From Gemmatimonadota bacterium (GTDB taxonomy: Bacteria > Gemmatimonadota > Gemmatimonadetes > Longimicrobiales > Gaopeijiaceae): 64,000 nucleotides of DNA. Position numbers and translations under genes: made by a program. The notes beneath the pieces were generated by a model that saw only the letters and a list, made by a program, of their open reading frames with translations, had not been told where the DNA came from and made no database searches. Location: contig JAPPGZ010000039.1 of the NCBI GenBank assembly GCA_028874905.1, forward strand, positions 1 to 64,000. Reading direction: 5' to 3'. The first letter of the stretch is position 1, and each line of letters opens with the position of its first letter. Below are positions 1 to 8,388 of this stretch, piece by piece.

Positions 1-68
1 CGGACGCGATCAAGGAGATCCCGGTGCTGCGGACGGTGGCGGGGGGACGGGTGACGTGGGAGGGGTGA
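1..68 (+). CDS. C-terminal tail of an amidohydrolase-family protein (truncated by window start)
   Basis: Frame 3 reads DAIKEIPVLRTVAGGRVTWEG-stop; the 'vlrTvvgGrvvye' ending is typical of amidohydrolases. Confidence 0.5.
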   Translation, partial: DAIKEIPVLRTVAGGRVTWEG

Positions 69-188
69 GGTTGGCACACCCGAGCGACCACTCTACCTAC
101 TCACCAGACTGTGCGACTCAAGGCAATTCCGGACGGGGCTGGATTAGATCCTCCCACCGGCTACCCGATGATCGAGCGAGGTCAGTCC

Positions 189-1466
189 TCACGGACACGC
201 TCCATCCATCGCAACACGTGTCATTGGACTGACAGACCTGTCGCTGTTCCTCCAGATGTCGCATATCCTCTCCAAGTCCCGTTGGTTCTGTACCGTAACC
301 CCATGAGAAGCAGCGTAGGCAAATATGGCACGCGCTCTGTGGATTGGCAGTCTTGGCAGGAGCGCTCTGAGACGGCGCAGGTCAAGATCTTGGACCCGCC
401 GAATGCTATCCTGCTGACGCCGCCGTTCCTCAGCGATGCGCCGCTGCTCTTCAGCGATGCGCCGCTGCTCTGCGGCTTCGGCCCGCTGCGCTTCTGCGCG
501 TCGGACTGCTTCGGCCCGTTGCGCCTCTTGACGTCTTGCGGCTTGGGCAACGCTTTCGTTCTCGAGTGCCTCCAAGCTGTCCGTTACGGCGAAGAATCGT
601 CCCCGCGCTTCGTTCCACTCGTGATGAGACTGGGGAATCGGGCACCAGAACCGGACTGAATCGGCCGCGGCGTCTAGGCCCTCCATCGGGAACTTCAGGA
701 CACCCTTCAGCTCGATGCCGAGCGTGTCTCTCCCTAGATAATGTGATGTTACATAGTCGTGTGCCGGCGACCACCGCTCGCGCGCATCTTGGACGATGTC
801 CTGGACGCCTTGGTGCGCGCTTGGCCTGTAGTCCAAGATGTAGATTTGGGACAGCCGATCGTACAGGTCGCCAATGCTCGCGAGCAATTCGTTGCGCTCT
901 CCCACCGTGTCGAACTCACCATCTGGCACGAACCCCATCGCGCCATCTAGGAACCAGCCGCCCAGCGTCGACGTCGGCTCGTACTGCCACGCATACAGAC
1001 GCCCGTCAACTGCCACACGGGCGACATCCAGCAACCCAAGTTGGCCGCTCAACTCTTCGAACGCCTCGTAGTCGTCCGACAAGAGCGTGGTATCCGGCAT
1101 GGCGATTCTGAAGAATAAGCCGTCGGTTGCCACGAGAGGTTCGGGGCCATCATCCAACTCACAGTAGTAGCCGACGGTCACCGGTATGGTGTCTCGGCCC
1201 GCGGTGAGCAGTCGGGTCGGCCCATACGTCCGAAACAAGCCTGTTCGCGCTCCAGTGAGATCATCCACTTCTGCTTCCACCGTGCCTGGCCATGCCCGTT
1301 CCGCAGTACTCATTGCGTCGTCGCCACACGCCATCAGGAGCGCAAAGAGGGTAGCCGCTACCGGCACCGCTCTCTGCCAACACCTGCGAGACACGAGGGT
1401 TGAAGCTCGATGACCACGAGAGCCAATGCGCTCACCGCGCGATTGCCTCCACCGTTCTTCTCTCAT
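189..1466 (-). CDS. Hypothetical lipoprotein with C-terminal coiled-coil (EAQRAEAVRRAEAQRAEAAEQRRIAEEQRRIAEERRRQ)
   Basis: 425 aa ORF; internal signal-peptide/lipobox-like LLMACGDD; charged heptad-like repeats. Confidence 0.65.
   Translation of the reverse strand: MREERWRQSRGERIGSRGHRASTLVSRRCWQRAVPVAATLFALLMACGDDAMSTAERAWPGTVEAEVDDLTGARTGLFRTYGPTRLLTAGRDTIPVTVGYYCELDDGPEPLVATDGLFFRIAMPDTTLLSDDYEAFEELSGQLGLLDVARVAVDGRLYAWQYEPTSTLGGWFLDGAMGFVPDGEFDTVGERNELLASIGDLYDRLSQIYILDYRPSAHQGVQDIVQDARERWSPAHDYVTSHYLGRDTLGIELKGVLKFPMEGLDAAADSVRFWCPIPQSHHEWNEARGRFFAVTDSLEALENESVAQAARRQEAQRAEAVRRAEAQRAEAAEQRRIAEEQRRIAEERRRQQDSIRRVQDLDLRRLRALLPRLPIHRARAIFAYAASHGVTVQNQRDLERICDIWRNSDRSVSPMTRVAMDGACP
427..470. 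repeat. 21-bp tandem duplication (tcagcgatgcgccgctgctct) inside the coiled-coil coding region
   Basis: Two adjacent near-exact copies read directly; encodes the repeated EEQRRIAEEQRRIAE. Confidence 0.7.
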
Positions 1467-1559
1467 GTTGTCGGCGCCTTCATTGTTAGTCTACCTGACC
1501 TGCTGGCTATCAACCCCGAGCACTGATCAGGTTCGCACCACCTCCAGACTGGCCATTGG

Positions 1560-1859
1560 CAGGTACCCATCGTCGCTTCCTTTGGTACAGTAGCACTTTG
1601 CCGCGAAGCAAGGCGTGCAGACGAAGATTACGGCGACGCGTGCGGCCGCCGCCAGTTGCCCAAGCCAAGCGGCGGGATACCCTAGCGGCACTCCACTGCT
1701 TCCCGGGACCGGAGGGCATGGACTTGCCGGGCTGTTGGCTGCACGCACTCGCGAGACGGCATGAGAGCCACCACACGGAGTCGGTCTCGGCCAACTGATG
1801 CGTGACCTTCGGTTCAAATCGGCACGGCGGTTGATGCGCGGTATGTGGTCTATCACTGA
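1560..1859 (+). pseudogene. higB (pseudo): Degenerate HigB/RelE-type toxin remnant
   Basis: Conceptual translation ...RRDTLAALHCFPGPEGMDLPGCWLHALARRHESHHTESVSAN-(TGA)-CVTF / RFK / GTAVDARYVVYH-stop resembles HigB '...LDALxAAxsxeDmxLPGxrLHxLkGdxxGxxSVsVSgNWRvTFrFexgdAxdVdYxDYH'. It is interrupted by one in-frame TGA and frame changes. Confidence 0.6.
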
Positions 1860-1863
1860 GGAG

Positions 1864-2161
1864 ATGCTGATCATGGTTATTCACGACCCGCAGCACCTTA
1901 GGGGCTTCGTGGGGCGGAGGGCCTCGAACCGCTTGGATTGACCGTTGCTCGGGCGGCCGAGGGGTTGGGTGTCACCCGTCAGGCGTTGGCCGAGGTGCAG
2001 AAGGGCACACGGGGATCTCGGTCGAGATGGCCATCCGGTTTTGGAAGGACTTGGGATCGACACCGAAGACTTGGCTGGGGATGCAGTTGGCATCTGTGGC
2101 AGGCCGTGAGCACGTTGGGAGAATTGCGGAACGAGCGCTCGTGGGTTATCTGTTCAAGTGA
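1864..2161 (+). pseudogene. higA (pseudo): Degenerate HigA-type antitoxin (XRE HTH) remnant
   Basis: Three-frame mosaic: MLIMVIHDPQHLRGFV / EGLEPLGLTVARAAEGLGVTRQALAEVQKGT / RGISVEMAIRFWKDLGSTPKTWLGMQLASVAGREH. Together these match the HigA layout HPGExLxExxLxPLGLTVtxAAxxLGVtRQxLsxxxnGrxGISpEMAiRLxkxxGstpexWLxMQ. Confidence 0.75.
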
Positions 2162-2192
2162 CTGATATGCGCATCGTAGCTATCTTGGAATA

Positions 2193-2396
2193 ATGAAGAC
2201 CACTGTTGATATTCCCGATCAGGAGCTGGCGGATGCTATCCGCTTCACCAACGCGAAGACCAAGCGCGAAGCCATCGTGGGTGCCATCATGTACTTCAAC
2301 CGACGCATGCGGATGGCGGAACTGACCCGTTTCGGCGGGACGTGCTCCAATCTGGTCGCGCCGGAAGAGATCCGGGCCGCCCGGCGGCGGAGTTGA
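2193..2396 (+). CDS. vapB: VapB-family type II antitoxin
   Basis: 67 aa MKTTVDIPDQELADAIRFTNAKTKREAIVGAI, typical VapB/DUF2191-like N-terminus; immediately upstream of a PIN toxin. Confidence 0.85.
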   Translation: MKTTVDIPDQELADAIRFTNAKTKREAIVGAIMYFNRRMRMAELTRFGGTCSNLVAPEEIRAARRRS

Positions 2397-2400
2397 GGCA

Positions 2401-2808
2401 TTGCTTCTCGTCGATACTTCGTCCTGGATCCACTTCCTTCGGCCGGATGGCGATCCAGGAGTTCATGCGCGGGTAGAGGCAGCGCTTGAGAGCGGGGACG
2501 CCTGCTGGTGCCCGCTGGTGCAGCTCGAACTCTGGACCGGCGCCTGGGGAGCGCACGAACGGAGCGTCCTGCGGGAGTTCGCTCGCGTCCTCCCCGAGCT
2601 GGCGATCGACAGTGAGGTCTGGAGCAAAGCTTGCGAACTGGCGACGCAAGCACGCGCCCGAGGAGTAACCGCCCCGGCAACCGATGTCCTGATTGCCGCC
2701 TGCGCCCTCCACCACGGCGCGGGTCTGGAGTCGGCCGACTCGGACTTCGACCACTTGACGGCTGTGGCAGGTTTGACCCGGTTGGCGCAGGTGCGAGAAG
2801 TGGACTAA
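2401..2808 (+). CDS. vapC: VapC-family PIN-domain ribonuclease toxin
   Basis: LLVDTSSWIHFLR ... ATDVLIAACALHHGAGLESADSDFDHL: PIN acidic residues and layout. Confidence 0.88.
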   Translation: MLLVDTSSWIHFLRPDGDPGVHARVEAALESGDACWCPLVQLELWTGAWGAHERSVLREFARVLPELAIDSEVWSKACELATQARARGVTAPATDVLIAACALHHGAGLESADSDFDHLTAVAGLTRLAQVREVD

Positions 2809-2847
2809 GTTGATTGGACTAAACTAATCCTGACGTGGGGGCCGCCT

Positions 2848-3093
2848 ATGCGCACCTACAACATGCACGAAGCCAAGACCCACCTCTCACGGCTGGTCCG
2901 CGAGGCCGTGGCTGGCGATCCCTTCGTTATTGCGCGCTCGGGGAAGCCGCTGGTGAAGGTGGTATCGGTCGAGGCGCCCGAGCCGGAGGCGGTACAGCGC
3001 ACGGGATTCATGCGCGGCCAGATCTTGGTACCGGACGACTTCGACACGATGGGAGCCGAGGAAATCCTGGCGACCTTCGAGGGTGGAGAGTGA
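2848..3093 (+). CDS. Phd/YefM-family antitoxin
   Basis: MRTYNMHEAKTHLSRLVREAVAGDPFVIARSGKPLVKVV, a classical Phd/YefM motif. Confidence 0.9.
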   Translation: MRTYNMHEAKTHLSRLVREAVAGDPFVIARSGKPLVKVVSVEAPEPEAVQRTGFMRGQILVPDDFDTMGAEEILATFEGGE

Positions 3094-3479
3094 CCGCTCT
3101 CCTTGACACGCGACTCCTGCTTTGGGCGGCCGGGCTTCCCGACCGGCTGCCTCCCGAGTTGCGCGAGTTCCTGAACGATCCTGCGTCAGAGCCGGCCTAT
3201 AGCGCTGCGTCCCTCTGGGAAATCGCCATCAAGAGCGGGGTAGGGCGCGCCGATTTCGTGGTGGACCCCCTGCTGCTACGTCGCGGATTGCTCGAAAACG
3301 GCTACTCGGAGTTGCCGGTGACCGGGGCTCACGCGGTTGCCGTGGACCTGCTTCCCGCGGTCCACAGGGACCCGTTCGACCGAATGCTCGTCGCGCAGGC
3401 GCAGGTGGAGGGGGTCACGCTGTGGACGATGGATGAGTTGGTTGGTCGGTATCCGGGACCGATTCAGTTGATCAGTTGA
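3090..3479 (+). CDS. PIN-domain toxin (VapC-like), GTG start overlapping the antitoxin stop
   Basis: VTALLDTRLLLWAAGLPDRLP...SAASLWEIAIKSGVGR...DPFDRMLVAQAQVEGVTLWTMDE; GTGA overlap with the Phd stop. Confidence 0.88.
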   Translation: MTALLDTRLLLWAAGLPDRLPPELREFLNDPASEPAYSAASLWEIAIKSGVGRADFVVDPLLLRRGLLENGYSELPVTGAHAVAVDLLPAVHRDPFDRMLVAQAQVEGVTLWTMDELVGRYPGPIQLIS

Positions 3480-3489
3480 TGATGATCCA

Positions 3490-4248
3490 ATGGCTACGCT
3501 GACGACACCAGCCTTACCTTATGATGCGATGTCCGAGCACCCCCATCTCGCCAGAGCGCCGATTCGCGAAGCGCTGATCGACCTTCGGGTGAGGCTTGCG
3601 CCAGAGTTCTCGCAAGACACTCTGCGGACTCTTGCCGATGAGCTGGCGGCTCACTACCCCAATGTCGGACCGATCAGCCAGTACCAAGGGCAAATCCAAA
3701 TTGGTGACGAAGGCCCGGTGACTGTCCAGAAGGGCCCACTGTTGCTCGGCTATCGGCTTGAGAGCGAGGACGGGAGGCATGTAGCGCAGATAAGAGTCGA
3801 TGGATTCACATTCAGTCGGCTTGCCCCTTACGAGTCGTGGGATCGGATGATCGATCACGCGTGGGTCGTTTGGGAACGCTACACGGATGCAACGAACCCG
3901 ATGGGGATCGAGCGGATCGCGACCAGGTTCATCAACCGAATCCCGCTCGCGGCCTCCGGACAACTTGGAGAAGTGTTCAGTATGCCACCGCGAGTTCCCG
4001 ACGGAACGATCGACGCTCTCCTCTTTCGATACCAGTTGGCACCTCGCGAGGGCGTGACGGGCATCGTTACGCTTGCAACCGAGGACTCAGCTGAACCGTC
4101 TATGGTATTGGATATTGATTGTTTCGTCCGCAGATCGCTCCCGAGCGACGAAGAGACGCTAAGGCGCCACCTTCCCCAGTTGCGGGACGCGAAGAACCGA
4201 ATCTTCTTTGGCAGCCTCACACCAGCTGCGTTGGAGGGGTTCAAGTGA
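3490..4248 (+). CDS. TIGR04255-like family protein
   Basis: N-terminal HPHLARAPIREALIDLRV plus 'YxxVGPIxQYxGQIxI...GYRLESEDGRHVAQIRVDGFTFSRLAPYESWD' resembles the TIGR04255 family as I know it. Confidence 0.6.
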   Translation: MATLTTPALPYDAMSEHPHLARAPIREALIDLRVRLAPEFSQDTLRTLADELAAHYPNVGPISQYQGQIQIGDEGPVTVQKGPLLLGYRLESEDGRHVAQIRVDGFTFSRLAPYESWDRMIDHAWVVWERYTDATNPMGIERIATRFINRIPLAASGQLGEVFSMPPRVPDGTIDALLFRYQLAPREGVTGIVTLATEDSAEPSMVLDIDCFVRRSLPSDEETLRRHLPQLRDAKNRIFFGSLTPAALEGFK

Positions 4249-4745
4249 GATCTGGAGCAACCAGCATGGCGGTGCCCTTCCCCAGATTCCTTCAGTGGGG
4301 CACCGACCGCGCGGTCACGAACGAGGCGCGTACCGTCCGACGCGGAATTCAGGCGGCCGAACGCAGTGCTTGGAGCACAGAGCAAAGCCGTGTCCGGCGG
4401 GCACGCGAAATGGCCTTGGAAGAGGCCTATCGTGAGTGTTCCGTGCCTGATTGGGATGGCTATGGGGCCACCCCTGCCGATGAGATGTCGATGTACTGGG
4501 CAAGGCAAGTGCTATTGGCGCTTCCCACTCGCCTTGGTGTTCCGGAATCAGTCTTCGAGCCCGACGGATCTGCGGGCCTGGAATGGTGGGGAGGGCCAGA
4601 CAGGGTCCTGTCGGTCAGCGTTGGACGAAATGGCGAAGTTCGCTATGCCGCACGGCTGAACGGGGCCAGGGTCATCGGAACCGAGATGTTCGCCGACGGG
4701 CTGCCAAAACGCCTGGTTGAGGCGGCCTTCGAGCTAGTTGAGTAG
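4245..4745 (+). CDS. Hypothetical protein ('DWDGYGA' family); alternative ATG start at 4266
   Basis: GTGA overlap with the preceding stop; VPDWDGYGATPADEMS...LALPTRLGVPESVFEPDGSAGLEWW...LSVSVGRNGEVRYAA. Confidence 0.6.
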   Translation: MRSGATSMAVPFPRFLQWGTDRAVTNEARTVRRGIQAAERSAWSTEQSRVRRAREMALEEAYRECSVPDWDGYGATPADEMSMYWARQVLLALPTRLGVPESVFEPDGSAGLEWWGGPDRVLSVSVGRNGEVRYAARLNGARVIGTEMFADGLPKRLVEAAFELVE

Positions 4746-5157
4746 TCGGCGCGGATCCGCACTAGCGGACTCAATACCGATTTCGCGCTTCGCCTTTTCG
4801 AAGCGGTGGACATCAAGAGCTTCCGGTCGGTTCAGGCTCAGGACCGTCGCCTTCATGCCGCGCGCAGCACGTGGTCGTCCGCTAGAACTTTCGGTTTTCG
4901 ACGTCGATGGCCTGAGTGAGGCCGAGATATGGGAACACGTGCGCCGCCATGCGCTGCCGCCTAGCAGGAATATCCATGGCAGGGCGGATATGACGAGTGG
5001 TTCAGTCGCATCTGCCGGTCCTCTACGAGCGGAGCTTGATGAACCTCCGCCCAGACATATGAATGTCGTCGGGTGGCCGACTGAGCGCGACGAACAACTT
5101 GCACTCGCCCAGAAACTGGCGAGTGCCGCGACATCTTTGCCCCCGCCGGAGCGATAG
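4738..5157 (+). CDS. Hypothetical protein, third gene of the TIGR04255-type module (TTG start)
   Basis: Overlaps the previous CDS by a few bases. ISRFAFSK...AFMPRAARGRPLELSVFDVDGLSEAEIWEHVRRHAL...LHGRADM-like...PPPRHMNVVGWPTERDEQLALAQKLASAA has a conserved-looking architecture. Confidence 0.6.
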   Translation: MSSRRGSALADSIPISRFAFSKRWTSRASGRFRLRTVAFMPRAARGRPLELSVFDVDGLSEAEIWEHVRRHALPPSRNIHGRADMTSGSVASAGPLRAELDEPPPRHMNVVGWPTERDEQLALAQKLASAATSLPPPER

Positions 5158-5163
5158 GGACTA

Positions 5164-6369
5164 TCAGGATCCCCCGCCGCCACTCGGCCACGGCGTACCC
5201 TGGTGTTCGGCGGACACCGGCCCCATGCCCATGTACACGAACTTCTGGATGCGTTTGCCCTCGTACGTCTCGGTCGTGTAGACGTTGCCGCGTGAGTCGG
5301 TGGCGATGCTGTGCACGCCGATGAACTGGCCCGCCTGCCGGCCCCCGTCGCCGAACGTCGTCAGAACCTCGAGGGACGTGCGGTCCATCACGTGGACCCG
5401 GTGATTGCTGCCGTCGGCGACATACATGTAGCGCTGCCCGGCATCGCGCGAGAAGGCAAGGTCCCAGGTCGAGCCGCCGCCCAGCGTGCGCGGCGCGATC
5501 ATCACCTCGTCCACGAAGGTTCCGTCGGTTCGGAAGACCTGGATCCGGTTGTTCGGACGGTCGCAGACGTACACCAGGCCGTCCAGCGAGGGCTCGGCGC
5601 AGTGGACCGGTGTGCGGAACTGCTGCAGCGGCGGCGCGTCGGGATCGTACGGCGGCGTGGGCGTGTCGTCCGGGGCGTTGCCGTAGGCGCCCCAATAGCG
5701 CTTGAACGCGCCGGTCGACGCATCGAGCACCGCCACGCGGCGCCCGCCGTACCCGTCCGCGACGTAGGCTTCGTTGGCTTCGGCGTCGAACGCAACCTCG
5801 GCTACCCGGTTGAAGCGCGTCTCGCTGTGGCTGTCGGGTTCCTGTCCCAGCTCCGGTTGCCCGAAGGAGGCCAGAAACCGGCCGTCGCGCGAGAACTTGA
5901 GGATGTGCGAGTCGGTTGCCCCGTTGCCGCCGATCCACACGTTGTCCATGTGGTCGACCGTAATTCCGTGGTTCGACTCGGGCCACACGTACTCGTCGGA
6001 GGGGCCGCCCCATGAGTTGACCAGGTTCCCTTCCGTGTCGAATTCGAGGACTTCGGGCGCGGCGCGGCAGCATTCGGCGGTCGGCGGATCGGCTTCCGCC
6101 CCCAACTCCGTGCGCGCGTCGATCGAGGCGCGGCGATGGATGATGAAGACGTGGTCGCGGGAGTCCACGCCCACCCCGATCGTGGAGCCGAGCAGCCAGT
6201 GCTCCGGCAGCGGCTTCGGCCAGAACGGATCGACCTCGAACCTGGGCGCTTCGGCGCCGGCCCCGGCTCCGGTGGAGGCTGCTTCATCGATCGCCTCCTG
6301 TGCGCACGCCAGCGCGATGGCGAGGCCGGCGACCGCACCGCCGATGAGGTGTCGTCGCTTCGTGTTCAT
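5164..6369 (-). CDS. Secreted NHL-repeat / six-bladed beta-propeller protein
   Basis: MNTKRRHLIGGAVAGLAIALACAQ signal; repeated FDTEGNLVNSWG, DNVWIGG, VYVCDRPNNRIQVF and YVADGSNHRVHVMD blades. Confidence 0.8.
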   Translation of the reverse strand: MNTKRRHLIGGAVAGLAIALACAQEAIDEAASTGAGAGAEAPRFEVDPFWPKPLPEHWLLGSTIGVGVDSRDHVFIIHRRASIDARTELGAEADPPTAECCRAAPEVLEFDTEGNLVNSWGGPSDEYVWPESNHGITVDHMDNVWIGGNGATDSHILKFSRDGRFLASFGQPELGQEPDSHSETRFNRVAEVAFDAEANEAYVADGYGGRRVAVLDASTGAFKRYWGAYGNAPDDTPTPPYDPDAPPLQQFRTPVHCAEPSLDGLVYVCDRPNNRIQVFRTDGTFVDEVMIAPRTLGGGSTWDLAFSRDAGQRYMYVADGSNHRVHVMDRTSLEVLTTFGDGGRQAGQFIGVHSIATDSRGNVYTTETYEGKRIQKFVYMGMGPVSAEHQGTPWPSGGGGS

Positions 6370-6419
6370 GGCCGTCTCTCTTTCTCTGTGGCCCGCGTCC
6401 AATTGCCGCGGCCGTATCG

Positions 6420-7820
6420 CTACCACACCAGGTGGAAGCGGTCCTGCCGCCGGAACACCCAGTGCCGTTCGCCCTCGGTGTCAAGGTAGGCCTCTTCCTC
6501 CTGTCGGCAGCTGGCCGGCTTGTCGCCCCACTCCGGGATCGGCGTCGTCGCCTGCAGCTCGATCGAATGCCAGGTCGACGGGAGCAGAATCGCGTCGCCC
6601 CTAACCGGCACGCCCTCCTGACCGTCCCACCGGCCGATCAGTGGCCCCGCGCCGTGCCCGTGATCCCCGATCGGGTGTGTGTAGACCGTACCGTTGATCC
6701 CCTCGGCCCGCATCTGCGCCAGCGTGTTGGCCAGGATCGTGTTGCCGCTGAGCCCCGGCTCCATGTGCTCCATGAGTATGTCCTGCAGTCGGTTCGAATT
6801 GGCAAGGCACTGCCAAAGCCCGGCCGGAGCACCGGTCTCCCCCTCCTTTAGCACATAGCCCAGATGCTGCGTGTCGGTGTGCAGATTCAGCGCCACCACA
6901 CCGAAGTCGGTCCAGAGCAGGTCGCCGCGCTCGATCACCGTGGGGCCGGACGAAGGCACCTCGCCCGCGCGCTGCACATCCACGTTGGCCTGGAACCAGA
7001 CCGTGTAGCCCAGGTCGCGCACGCGCTGGCGCATCCACCACTCCACGTCCTCGATGGTCGTCTCGCCCGGCGTGATCACCGCATTCGAGAACGCCTGCGA
7101 GATCACCGCGTGGACGGTCTCCTGGATCTTTCGGTAGCGCGGCATCATCTCGGGGAGGCGCAGCGCGATGTAGTTCATGGCCAGGCGGGGCTCGCGCTTC
7201 ACCCTGCTGATCAGCTCCGGACCCAGCGCCTCCTCCAGCGCCTCGCGCTCACCCGCGTGCAGGCCGTCCGAAAACGCCCACACGGGATCGATATTGAGGA
7301 CGATGTTCTCGGGATCGCGTTCCTCGACCAGTTCGCGCAGGAGCCGCCACTGCTCGTTGCCGACGAGTTCTGCGGTCGGCTGAGTGGGCGCGGGCCGGGT
7401 GGAGCGGTACGCCTCGAAGACGCCGCCCTGGCTCGTGCCGCCCAGCGCGAGCCTCTCGACCGTCCCGTCGTCCTGGCGCGTGAAGACGTAGATGGAGCGG
7501 CGGCGCGCAGCGAAGGTCGTCGGCGAGATGATGGACCAGAAGACGGGATCTTCCGCGTATTCACGCATCGACAGGATCCACATGCGCACGTCGTATTCCG
7601 CCATCAGCTTCGGCAGTACCCTACCGATCCGCAGTTCCAGCCACGCCTGCTGCTCGACCGCCTGTTCCCGCAGCGTTGGCAGCGGCTGGATCCGCGCCGG
7701 TACGTCCGCGGGGATGTTCACGGGCTTCTGGGCCGCTAGGTCGCCGACGGTCGCGGACAACACGGCGAGAACGAAGGGGACCGTGCCGAGGCAACGCCCC
7801 CGGTGGAGAACCTGTGTCAT
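6420..7820 (-). CDS. M24-family metallopeptidase-like protein (Xaa-Pro aminopeptidase fold)
   Basis: C-terminal pita-bread-like region: ERGDLLWTDFGVVALNLHTDTQHLGYVLKEGE...HPIGDHGHGAGPLIGRWD; signal peptide. Confidence 0.7.
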   Translation of the reverse strand: MTQVLHRGRCLGTVPFVLAVLSATVGDLAAQKPVNIPADVPARIQPLPTLREQAVEQQAWLELRIGRVLPKLMAEYDVRMWILSMREYAEDPVFWSIISPTTFAARRRSIYVFTRQDDGTVERLALGGTSQGGVFEAYRSTRPAPTQPTAELVGNEQWRLLRELVEERDPENIVLNIDPVWAFSDGLHAGEREALEEALGPELISRVKREPRLAMNYIALRLPEMMPRYRKIQETVHAVISQAFSNAVITPGETTIEDVEWWMRQRVRDLGYTVWFQANVDVQRAGEVPSSGPTVIERGDLLWTDFGVVALNLHTDTQHLGYVLKEGETGAPAGLWQCLANSNRLQDILMEHMEPGLSGNTILANTLAQMRAEGINGTVYTHPIGDHGHGAGPLIGRWDGQEGVPVRGDAILLPSTWHSIELQATTPIPEWGDKPASCRQEEEAYLDTEGERHWVFRRQDRFHLVW

Positions 7821-8248
7821 TCGCCTACTCCTTTCAGCTGCACCACGATCACTTCAACGGGCTCGGGCCCCTCGTTGACGTCGCCGTGGAGTTCACCGGG
7901 CGGGTCGGCTTCGAGCCAGTAGGCGTTTCCGGTCTCCCAGGTCATGTCGTGGCGCTCGCCGGAGTCGTTCACGACCGTCAGCGTGCCGCCCTTGAGCGCG
8001 ATGATGGCGCGGGGGTTGTCATGGCGGTGCATCTCGAGGGGCTGGTTCGGGACGATCACGCTTTTCCAGACCGTAACGTGCTCGTTCTCGAACTGCGGCG
8101 TGCGGCCGGTGGTGAGTGCGGGCTCGTCCGTCGCGCCGGCCTGGGCGTCGGTGGCCTCGGCGGGTTGCTCGCCGGCGTGGTCGGCGGGTGGGCCGCAGGC
8201 CGCGAGGCAGAAGGCCAGCAGGGGTGCGATCGGTCGGGTGGTCTTCAT
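7817..8248 (-). CDS. Cupin-domain lipoprotein
   Basis: LAFCLAACG lipobox; EMHRHDNPRAIIALKGGTLTVVNDSGERHDMTWETGNAYWLEADPPGELHGDVN; 4-nt overlap with the downstream M24 gene. Confidence 0.75.
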   Translation of the reverse strand: MKTTRPIAPLLAFCLAACGPPADHAGEQPAEATDAQAGATDEPALTTGRTPQFENEHVTVWKSVIVPNQPLEMHRHDNPRAIIALKGGTLTVVNDSGERHDMTWETGNAYWLEADPPGELHGDVNEGPEPVEVIVVQLKGVGE

Positions 8249-8388
8249 TCGGGATGGCTCCTTGGCCATGGGGAATCCGGTGATCGTGTTTCCTGGTTCA
8301 CTGTCGCGTCCCGGGCAACATCGTGCACAACATCGGTCGGGCGCTACCTTGTGGGCGTTTCCCGCGCATCCCTCCGACCCGGTTCGCC

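Noticed and set aside
2835-3089. N-terminal extension of the 2835-3479 ORF
   Set aside because: Overlaps the Phd antitoxin out of frame; the PIN toxin starts at GTG 3090.
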